Of a DNA stretch of 47,304 bases, positions 34,977-41,334 are shown piece after piece (positions within the stretch are counted from its first letter, which is position 1; each line of letters opens with the position of its first letter). The notes beneath the pieces are model-generated. The model was given only the letters and a program-made list of their open reading frames with translations, had not been told where the DNA came from and did not search any database. This DNA comes from Acidocella sp. (GTDB taxonomy: Bacteria > Pseudomonadota > Alphaproteobacteria > Acetobacterales > Acetobacteraceae), in assembly GCF_027352905.1 (NCBI RefSeq), contig NZ_DAIEIF010000039.1, positions 1 to 47,304 on the forward strand, in the 5' to 3' direction. Both the position numbers and the translations under genes were made by a program.

Positions 34977-36182
34977 TCAAATCTCCGCCCGCTGAAAGTT
35001 CATCAATCTCCGGTAATATTCCCATTTGGGCAATTGCCCCGTCTCGTCGTTTTGGGCGACATCCACGGGCAGCGCGTAAGGATCCTTGACGCCTTTCTGG
35101 AATTCCGCCACGCCGGGCGAGAAGCTGCCGATATGGATGCGCTGGAAGATCGAGGCGTCCTCCATGCTGATCATCCCGCATGGCCCCAGCAGGTTCGACG
35201 CCTGGCGCGTGCGGTGCCGGAGCATCTCCTCGTCATCATCCTGGTGAGCGAAATAAGCGTAATGCACCTCCGTGCAATCATGGCTGTGGGCGATGGCGAA
35301 ACGGATATTGATCGTGTCGAGATGCTTCACCATCACGCCGATCGGGAACAGTTCCAGCACGCTGGCTCTCTTCGCCGGGTCCTGGCCCTTGAAGGTGATG
35401 AGCGAGGGGTCCTTAAGAAACCCCACATTCCGCAAGGGTTGAAGCTCCGCCATGATCGACATATGGCCGTTCTCGGTCATGAACTGCGCCCCTTTGCCTC
35501 CCTGCCAGTTGAGCAGGCGGAAGGCGGTGTGAAGCAGGCCGGCATGATAGCCGTCATTATCGTTATAGGCTTTCCAGTTCACCTGGTACCGCACCTTCTG
35601 ATAGCCGAGCAGCTTGAGCCGGCCATCTCCCAGGATCACCTTCATGGCGCGGATCATGTCCTCGCCCAGCCATTGCGCGAGCGCGGGCGTGTTATCCCCC
35701 ATCGTGGCGAAAACGACGCCAAGAAACTCGGCGCTGCGCAGCCTGGCCAGGCCGTATCGGGATTTGTCGAAATCCGGCGAAAATTCGCTCATGCCCGGGC
35801 AGCCGATCAATTCGCCGGAAATCTCGAAGGCCCAGCGGTGATAGGGACATTCGAATTCCTTGCGGTTGCCGGCAGCGCACATTTCCACCTGCGTGCCGCG
35901 ATGGGTGCAGCTATTCACCAGCACGTTGATCTTCCCATCCGCTCCGCGCGTGATCAAAAGCGGCGTGCGGCCGAGCGAGAAGGTCTTGAAATCGCCCGGG
36001 TTGGGAAGCTCCGCGGCATGAGCCACGGGATGCCAGATGTCGCCATGGAAGATCGTCTTCAGCTCCGCCTCGAACAATCCGGGCGATACGAAGACCTCTT
36101 TGGGAATCTGGTTGAGCTTGCGCGGCCAGATGAGCGGCCACGCCGCCTTCGCCGCCACGCTCTGATCGCCGGGCATATCCAT
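34977..36182 (-). CDS. Ring-hydroxylating dioxygenase alpha (large) subunit
   Basis: 401 residues. The Rieske [2Fe-2S] ligands are CTHRG and CPYHRW near residues 92-116. The mononuclear iron site is in NWKAYNDNDGYHAGLLH (bridging Asp, two His) with the third ligand Asp in ISMEDASIFQR near residue 348. Such enzymes add O2 to aromatic rings, using electrons from a ferredoxin and reductase, neither of which is encoded nearby. The substrate cannot be read from the sequence. Divergent from dps across a 251-bp gap. Confidence 0.92.
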   Translation of the reverse strand: MDMPGDQSVAAKAAWPLIWPRKLNQIPKEVFVSPGLFEAELKTIFHGDIWHPVAHAAELPNPGDFKTFSLGRTPLLITRGADGKINVLVNSCTHRGTQVEMCAAGNRKEFECPYHRWAFEISGELIGCPGMSEFSPDFDKSRYGLARLRSAEFLGVVFATMGDNTPALAQWLGEDMIRAMKVILGDGRLKLLGYQKVRYQVNWKAYNDNDGYHAGLLHTAFRLLNWQGGKGAQFMTENGHMSIMAELQPLRNVGFLKDPSLITFKGQDPAKRASVLELFPIGVMVKHLDTINIRFAIAHSHDCTEVHYAYFAHQDDDEEMLRHRTRQASNLLGPCGMISMEDASIFQRIHIGSFSPGVAEFQKGVKDPYALPVDVAQNDETGQLPKWEYYRRLMNFQRAEI

Positions 36183-36433
36183 CGCATCCTCCTTTTGGCC
36201 GCGCGGCCCGCCTTGTTCGGTCGGCGGGGTTTTGGCGCGCCCGCCCCGCCGGTTTGGTTTCGCTCACGCCGCTGGCCCGATGCGAAAGAGGCTAGTCGCC
36301 GCACCCTGGCGCTGTCAATTTGCCCGCGGGCCGGCCAGCCGGGAGAGCGGAACGAAGCCGCACGGCTTGCGCCCCGGCGGCTTCATCCCATTTTAAGGGC
36401 GATGTTTCGACCTCAACCCAAGGAGTCCCGCCC
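36183..36433. promoter_or_regulatory. Divergent intergenic region, dioxygenase/dps
   Basis: This gap must hold the promoters of both the minus-strand dioxygenase operon and dps. It contains an eight-base-pair dyad, CGGCGGGG (36222-36229) with CCCCGCCG (36244-36251), and the dps ribosome binding site AAGGAG (36420-36425). I see no clear -35/-10 pair and no protein-like frame. Confidence 0.4.
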
Positions 36434-36913
36434 ATGGCGCTGCTGAAAACCAAGAACAACCTGGCCGATAACGCTAAAAAAGCCTCCATCGCCCTGCTCA
36501 ACGCCCGGGTGGCGGAGGCCATCGATCTCGCGCTTTTGACCAAGCAGGCGCACTGGAATTTGCGGGGCAAGCAGTTCATCGCCGTGCATGAGATGCTGGA
36601 CGGCTTCCGCGCCCAGATCGACGGGCATGTGGATACGATGGCCGAACGGGTGGTGCAGCTGGGCGGGGTGGCGCTGGGCACGGTGCAGGAGGTGGCGAAG
36701 GCCAGCAAGCTCCCGCCTTATCCCACCAATATCCACGCGGTCGAGGACCATCTGGACGCGCTGATCGAGCATTACGGCGCGGTCGCCAATAATGTCCGCA
36801 AGGCCATCGACGAGGCCGACGAGGCGGGCGATGCCGACACGGCGGATATCTTCACCGCCTGCTCGCGCGATCTCGACAAGGCGCTCTGGTTTCTCGAAGC
36901 CCATAAGGGCTGA
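36434..36913 (+). CDS. dps: Dps-family ferritin-like DNA protection protein
   Basis: Dodecameric miniferritin that stores iron and protects DNA in stationary phase and peroxide stress. The 159-residue protein has the ferroxidase signature across two subunits: [25 protein letters not shown] (His and Asp/Glu ligands) and [16 protein letters not shown]. The N-terminal tail is Lys-rich ([13 protein letters not shown]), as in DNA-binding Dps. AAGGAG lies 8 nt upstream of ATG 36434, which excludes the longer in-frame start at 36320. Confidence 0.94.
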   Translation: MALLKTKNNLADNAKKASIALLNARVAEAIDLALLTKQAHWNLRGKQFIAVHEMLDGFRAQIDGHVDTMAERVVQLGGVALGTVQEVAKASKLPPYPTNIHAVEDHLDALIEHYGAVANNVRKAIDEADEAGDADTADIFTACSRDLDKALWFLEAHKG

Positions 36914-36920
36914 GCCATGC

Positions 36921-37589
36921 CTACCGCCGGGTGAGCGACCAGTAGACCGGATGGCGCCCGGCGGCGAGGGCCTTGGCCTCGTAGCGGGTGGCGGGCCAGC
37001 CCGCCGGGCGGGCCTCCCGCCGCTCCACCGCGAAAAAATCCTGCTCCGCCAGCACCTCCTCGACCCAGCGCTGATAGGTGGGGTCGTCGGAGGCGATGCG
37101 CCATTCCCCGCCGGGGCGCAGCGCCCGCGCCACCTCCGCCAAGATTTGCGGATGCACGAAGCGCCGTTTGGCGTGCCGGGCCTTGGGCCAGGGGTCGGGA
37201 AACATCAGGAAGAGCTTGCCGAGCGCGCCCTCCGCCAGCCCGCGCAGCAGCGGCCGGGCGTCCTGGGGGTAAAGGCGGAGATTGGGCGGCGGCGCGGGCG
37301 GGCCCGCCTCCTCCGGGGCGAGGCGGGAGAGCAGGGCGCAAATGCCGTTCTCGAACACCTCCGCCGCGATATAGCCGACATCCGGATGGCGCCGCGCCAG
37401 CTCATGCGCGTGCTCGCCGCCGCCGAACCCCACCTCCAGCCATAATTCGCGCGGCGTCACGGCAAAGGGCACGTCCGGCCAGCGGATTTGCGGCAGGAAA
37501 CGCTCCAGCAGCCATTCCTGCCGGGCGCGCAGAGTCTTGCCGCGGGAGCGGCCATAGAGCCGGTCCGGCGGCGGTTTCACGGCCGCCAC
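36921..37589 (-). CDS. trmB: tRNA (guanine-N7-)-methyltransferase
   Basis: Methylates G46 of the tRNA variable loop with SAM. Rossmann-type methyltransferase of 222 residues. The SAM-binding motif LEVGFGGGEHAHELARR lies near residue 51, and LFPDPWPKARHAKRRFVHP (the TrmB signature) near residue 130. It lies 7 nt behind metK, which makes its cofactor, a conserved alphaproteobacterial arrangement. Convergent with dps. Confidence 0.96.
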   Translation of the reverse strand: MAAVKPPPDRLYGRSRGKTLRARQEWLLERFLPQIRWPDVPFAVTPRELWLEVGFGGGEHAHELARRHPDVGYIAAEVFENGICALLSRLAPEEAGPPAPPPNLRLYPQDARPLLRGLAEGALGKLFLMFPDPWPKARHAKRRFVHPQILAEVARALRPGGEWRIASDDPTYQRWVEEVLAEQDFFAVERREARPAGWPATRYEAKALAAGRHPVYWSLTRR

Positions 37590-37596
37590 GCCGCCC

Positions 37597-38784
37597 TCAG
37601 CGGTTGAAGGCGCTCTTCAGCGCGGGGACGAGATCGGTTCTTTCCCAGGTGAAGGTGCCAAGCTCCTCATCCGGCGTCCGGCCGAAATGGCCGAAGGATG
37701 AGGTTGGCACATAAATCGGGCGGTTGAGCTGCAAATGCTCGCGAATGCCGCGCGGGGAGAGATTGACCAGCTCGCGCAGCGTCTTCTCCAGCCTGGCCTC
37801 ATCCACATCCTTGCCCGTGCCATGCAGCTCCACATAAAGCGAGAGCGGCTGGCTGACCCCGATGGCATAGGAAAGTTGCAGCGTGCAGCGATCCGCCAGC
37901 CCGGCGGCGACGACGTTCTTCGCCAGATAGCGGCAGACATAGGCGGCGGAGCGGTCCACCTTGGTGGGGTCCTTGCCGGAAAACGCGCCGCCGCCATGCG
38001 GGGCCGCGCCGCCATAGGTATCCACGATGATCTTGCGCCCGGTCAGGCCGCAATCGCCATCCGGCCCGCCGATTTCGAAAATGCCGGTGGGGTTGACGTA
38101 GAAATCCTTGTCCTCCGGCATCCAGCCCTCGGGCAGGGCGGCGGTGACGATGGGGCGGATCATCTCCTTCACCTTGGCCGGGCTGAAACCGGGGTCGTGC
38201 TGGATGGAGACCACCACCGAGGTGGCGGCCACCGGCTTGCCATCCACATATTTCAGCGTCACCTGGCTCTTGGCGTCGGGCAGCAGCCCCTTCACCTGGC
38301 TGTCGGCGGCGCGGCGCAATTCCGAGATGCGGCGCAGGATGAGGTGGGAATAATAGATGGGGGCGGGCATCAGCGCCGGGGTCTCGGTGCAGGCATAGCC
38401 GAACATGATGCCCTGGTCGCCCGCGCCCTCCTCCTTATCCGCCCCGGCATCCACCCCCACGGCGATATGGGCGGATTGGGCGTGCAGATAGACCGCGACC
38501 TCCGCGTCCCGCCAGGAGAAGCCCTCCTGATCATAGCCGATATCATGCACCGCCATGCGGGCGAGATGGGCGAGATGCTCGGCGGTGAGGGTATCCGGCC
38601 CGCGCACCTCGCCGGCGAGAATGATCCGGTTGGTCGTCACCAGCGTCTCGCAGGCGACGCGGGCGTAAGGGTCCGCCGCCAGATAGGCGTCCACCACGGT
38701 ATCGGAGATCCGGTCGGCCACCTTGTCGGGATGCCCCTCGGAGACGGATTCGGAGGTGAACAGAAACTCTCCACGATCGCGCAT
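37597..38784 (-). CDS. metK: S-adenosylmethionine synthetase
   Basis: Makes SAM from methionine and ATP. The 395-residue protein has [14 protein letters not shown] at residues 14-27, the [12 protein letters not shown] loop near residue 127 and the [19 protein letters not shown] motif near residue 265. [13 protein letters not shown] near the C-terminus is typical of alphaproteobacterial MetK. I looked for a SAM-type riboswitch in the 93-nt leader and saw only a GCGGG/CCCGC hairpin, nothing diagnostic. Confidence 0.97.
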   Translation of the reverse strand: MRDRGEFLFTSESVSEGHPDKVADRISDTVVDAYLAADPYARVACETLVTTNRIILAGEVRGPDTLTAEHLAHLARMAVHDIGYDQEGFSWRDAEVAVYLHAQSAHIAVGVDAGADKEEGAGDQGIMFGYACTETPALMPAPIYYSHLILRRISELRRAADSQVKGLLPDAKSQVTLKYVDGKPVAATSVVVSIQHDPGFSPAKVKEMIRPIVTAALPEGWMPEDKDFYVNPTGIFEIGGPDGDCGLTGRKIIVDTYGGAAPHGGGAFSGKDPTKVDRSAAYVCRYLAKNVVAAGLADRCTLQLSYAIGVSQPLSLYVELHGTGKDVDEARLEKTLRELVNLSPRGIREHLQLNRPIYVPTSSFGHFGRTPDEELGTFTWERTDLVPALKSAFNR

Positions 38785-38877
38785 GCAAAACCCCCATGTG
38801 ACGGCATGCCGCGGGCCGATTCACCCGCAGCCGGCGGGGTCCGGATGGCGCATTAGGGGGCGGGGGTCAATACCGGC

Positions 38878-39639
38878 TCAGAGCCTCAGAAAATCCCTCA
38901 TGCCGTAGAGCCCGGCGGGCTGGGCATGGAGCCAGAGCGCCGCGCGCACCGCGCCGGAGGCGAAAACCCGGCGGTCGAAGGCGTGGTGGGTGAGGCTGAT
39001 CTGCTCATCCCCCGCCGTGAACAAGAGCGTGTGGGAGCCGATGATCTGCCCGCCGCGCAGGGCAGAGACGCCGATCTCGCCATCCCGCCGCGGGCCGGTA
39101 TGGCCATCCCGGCCGGAGACGACGACATCCTCCAGCGCCACCCCCCGCCCCGCCGCCACCGCCCGGCCAATGGCGAGCGCGGTGCCGGAAGGCGCGTCCA
39201 CCTTCTGGCGGTGATGCATCTCGACGATCTCCGCGTCATATTGCCGCGGCGGCAGCGCCGCGCCGAGTTTCTCGGCAAGCAGCAGCAGCAGATTCACGCC
39301 GGTGCAGAAATTGGGCGAGGCGAGGACCGGGATGACCCGCGCCGCCGCGCGGATCGCCTCCTCCTCCTCTGGGCCATAGCCGGTGGTGCCCAGCACCCAG
39401 GGGGTCTCGGTCTCGGCCAGGGCCTGGGCGTGGGCGCGCACGGCGCTGGCATGGGTGAAATCGATCACCACATCCGAATCCCGGGCGAGGGCCAGGATAT
39501 CCGGGTAATGCGGCGCGCCGGCGGGGGCCGCCCCGGAGCGGCTGGTGCCCCCCGCCAGAATGGCGGCGGCCATGGCCTCCTCCGCCAGATACACCCCCAT
39601 GCGGCCGGAAATTCCGGCAATGCCGATGCGTATGGTCAT
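38878..39639 (-). CDS. dapB: 4-hydroxy-tetrahydrodipicolinate reductase
   Basis: NAD(P)H-dependent step of the diaminopimelate/lysine pathway. IGIAGISGRMG at the N-terminus binds the nucleotide; the active-site segment EIVEMHHRQKVDAPSGTAL (His-His, Lys, SGT) and the C-terminal HHAFDRRVFASGAVRAALWL are clear. ATG 39639 gives 253 residues, close to the family norm (about 270); the longer start at 39702 adds unrelated sequence. It lies 93 nt upstream of metK on the same strand. Confidence 0.96.
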   Translation of the reverse strand: MTIRIGIAGISGRMGVYLAEEAMAAAILAGGTSRSGAAPAGAPHYPDILALARDSDVVIDFTHASAVRAHAQALAETETPWVLGTTGYGPEEEEAIRAAARVIPVLASPNFCTGVNLLLLLAEKLGAALPPRQYDAEIVEMHHRQKVDAPSGTALAIGRAVAAGRGVALEDVVVSGRDGHTGPRRDGEIGVSALRGGQIIGSHTLLFTAGDEQISLTHHAFDRRVFASGAVRAALWLHAQPAGLYGMRDFLRL

Positions 39640-39719
39640 GGCGTTCAGGATAATGGCTGCGCGCGGAAAGCAAAAGCCGCCGCCAGAGGGGCGGCGGGGC
39701 AAGGATGCGCCGCGCCCCC

Positions 39720-39748
39720 TTGGCGGCGGCGGCGGCTGCTGCTACAGG
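39720..39748 (+). promoter_or_regulatory. Sigma-70-type promoter of tRNA-Pro
   Basis: TTGGCG (39720-39725) and TACAGG (39743-39748) are 17 bp apart and predict a start near 39755, 6 nt before the mature tRNA. The match to consensus is weaker than for the other two tRNA promoters, but spacing and placement are the same. Confidence 0.55.
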
Positions 39749-39760
39749 CTCGGCCACGGC

Positions 39761-39837
39761 CGGAGCGTAGCGCAGCCTGGTAGCGCATCAGTCTGGGGGA
39801 CTGGGGGTCGTGGGTTCAAATCCCGCCGCTCCGACCA
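39761..39837 (+). tRNA. tRNA-Pro (anticodon GGG), CCA encoded
   Basis: Acceptor CGGAGCG (39761-39767) pairs with CGCTCCG (39827-39833); discriminator A at 39834 and encoded CCA at 39835-39837. The anticodon stem TCAGT/ACTGG closes the loop CTGGGGG, giving anticodon GGG at 39795-39797, with G37 as expected for proline tRNA. The T-loop GGGTTCAAATCCC is standard. It borders an A+T-rich accessory pocket. Confidence 0.96.
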
Positions 39838-39987
39838 GCCTTTTCCACAGGTTATTGCCATTCGCGGCCAGCCCAAACGGCGGTGGATACCAGCCAGATA
39901 CCACTTGACCTTCATTAGTCCTACAAAACGGCTTATCAAGCAGCATAAACTTGCGGTTAATAATGAGAATAAGGCAAAAAGTAACCA
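39838..39987. other. A+T-rich non-coding stretch behind tRNA-Pro
   Basis: Composition drops to A+T-rich directly after the tRNA. No integrase, no direct repeat of the tRNA 3' end and no terminator is seen. Minus-strand frames that run over the tRNA give the AAGFEPTT-type peptide that is a common false ORF from tRNA genes. The stretch reads as spacer before the 70-residue gene. Confidence 0.4.
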
Positions 39988-40200
39988 ATGTACTGCGTAA
40001 ACGTTGTTGCCAAAGGCGCGGATGAACTCCCTTTCCAGTTTCCGAGTGAACGTAGAGCGTGGGACAAGATGCGGTCACTGCTGGCTTGTTACTGTGATGG
40101 AGACAACCAAGCCGAGGTAAGCGTAACCGACATGTCCACTGGAGAGGTCACGTCTTGGGACTGTGTTACCCTACATGCTTTAGCGTATTTAGAGAGCTAA
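39988..40200 (+). CDS. Small hypothetical protein
   Basis: 70 residues, not recognised. It begins MYCVNVVAKGADELPFQFPS and ends LHALAYLES, with an acidic centre (CDGDNQAEVSVTDMSTGEV). No signal peptide or membrane segment is visible; two Cys pairs are scattered. Codon use is far less GC-biased at third positions than in the core genes, as expected for acquired DNA. The ribosome binding site is weak (AAGG at 39971-39974, about 13 nt upstream), so translation is unproven. Confidence 0.45.
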   Translation: MYCVNVVAKGADELPFQFPSERRAWDKMRSLLACYCDGDNQAEVSVTDMSTGEVTSWDCVTLHALAYLES

Positions 40201-40416
40201 GCCAAACCAGCCTTGACCATACTTCTGATATAATAGGTAATTTCCCTGTTACGCTATCTCGTCTGTTCCAATTACGTTAGGTCGGTGTCCCCTTGACGCA
40301 GGTAATAGGAGAACCAAGGAATAGTTTGCGGTTGTAAGAAAAAACAATTTTACTAAACAAGACCAGCCAATCAAATTGCATTTGACAACCCGCGTCAGTT
40401 TGTGTTTCAAGTAGGC

Positions 40417-40896
40417 ATGGCCAAGGCCCCCTTTCCGATTCGTGTGCGCGCCCGCATCAATGAGCTTGAGAAGATGATCAAAACCGCTCAAGCGGAGCTT
40501 GATGAGCTGCGGGTGGCTGAACGAGTGTTGAATCGCCTCGCATCAGATGGATGCGAAGAGAATGAGGATGTGACCTCTCCAGAAAACAAGGCCAAGCCAG
40601 CCCAGGACAGAGGCGACACTATTGGAAGTCGCATTGTTGGGTTGCTTGAAGCCGAGGGAGCGATGACAACCGCTGATATTTTGAAAAAGCTGCAAGACAA
40701 TTGGCGAGCTGATTTGACGCTCGCAACGGTCAGCAGCACTCTAACCCGGACCAAGGCGCAAAACCTGATCGTCAAAATTGACGATAAGTGGGATACGCCT
40801 AAACGAGAAGAGGGCGCCAATGAGGCGCCCTCGAATCCTGAGAAGGAAAGCGACACGAACGCCGACCTTCTCAAATTTCAACCCCCAATGCCCTGA
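40417..40896 (+). CDS. Hypothetical protein: coiled coil plus winged-helix-like domain
   Basis: 159 residues from ATG 40417 (a GTG at 40402 is the alternative). Residues about 8-48 form a charged coiled coil (RVRARINELEKMIKTAQAEL...); a polar linker follows, then residues about 68-128 look like a winged helix (RIVGLLEAEGAMTTADILKKL, TLATVSSTLTRTKAQNLIVKI, DDKWDT), and a disordered acidic tail ends the protein. The arrangement suggests a DNA-binding or regulatory protein. No named family assigned. Composition is A+T-richer than neighbours. Confidence 0.6.
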   Translation: MAKAPFPIRVRARINELEKMIKTAQAELDELRVAERVLNRLASDGCEENEDVTSPENKAKPAQDRGDTIGSRIVGLLEAEGAMTTADILKKLQDNWRADLTLATVSSTLTRTKAQNLIVKIDDKWDTPKREEGANEAPSNPEKESDTNADLLKFQPPMP

Positions 40897-41334
40897 CAGG
40901 CTGCAAGGAGATCGCAATGCGTGCCGTCTTATTAACTCACTAGGGCTGATGCTCTAGCTATGCTATCATCCGGCTCGGAAGGCCGTGGGCGCAAGCTCAC
41001 GGCTTCTTTACCTGGGTAGCATAAAATGAACGATTCAGTCAAGAATCTAAGCGTTTATCTTATCGGAAGCCACTAAAAGTGGACGATTAAACGCGTTTAT
41101 CAAGCGGGAAGAAGCGTGGCAGTATTGATTGTCACGCGCACGCGTTTAACTGTATTTTGAAGCACCTGATCAAAGCGCCTCGTCTTGGAGAAGGGAGGCA
41201 TACATGGCGCGCATTCGGGCCGCGCCGGACCAAAGGGCCGCAAATCACCCCGGTTTCACGCCGCGGTGGCGTGGGCAAGGCGAGCTTGGTATGCTGCCGT
41301 TCTCCCCCGAGTCCCCCCTAGCGGAGCATCGCCC
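40897..41334. other. 438-bp region without a gene upstream of nrdJ
   Basis: Contents in order: a GCAA-capped hairpin (40982-41003); a CCACT-AAA-AGTGG stem-loop (41070-41082); a perfect 12-bp palindrome TAAACGCGTTTA (41088-41099) within three copies of GCGTTTA (41051, 41093, 41142); a strong Shine-Dalgarno AAGGGAGG (41191-41198) followed by an ATG at 41204 in the wrong frame for nrdJ; and a TATGCT box at 41290-41295. Composition shifts back to GC-rich after about 41200, probably the edge of the accessory pocket. No credible complete gene. Confidence 0.5.
40982..41010 (+). terminator. GNRA-capped hairpin, probable terminator
   Basis: GCCGTGGGC (40982-40990) pairs with GCTCACGGC (40995-41003) as nine base pairs including one G-T wobble, closed by the tetraloop GCAA, and TTCTTTA follows. 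It lies 85 nt past the stop of the winged-helix-like gene, a suitable place for its terminator. The T-tract is interrupted, so a structured small RNA is the alternative. Confidence 0.45.

Noticed and set aside
38785-38877. SAM riboswitch upstream of metK
   Set aside because: Only a GCGGG/CCCGC hairpin and a GGCATGCC palindrome are visible; none of the conserved cores of the SAM-II or SAM/SAH classes could be found.
39742-40078. Minus-strand frames over tRNA-Pro encoding AAGFEPTTPSPP-like and RRDLNPRPP-like peptides
   Set aside because: These are the well-known false ORFs produced by reading a tRNA gene antisense; the tRNA explains the sequence.
41026-41076. 16-codon ORF starting ATGAACGATTC
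   Set aside because: Too short, no ribosome binding site, and it overlaps the repeat and palindrome cluster.
39838-41334. Direct repeat of the tRNA-Pro 3' end as an attachment site
   Set aside because: I searched by eye for copies of the T-arm and acceptor sequence through the pocket and found none, so integration is not demonstrated.
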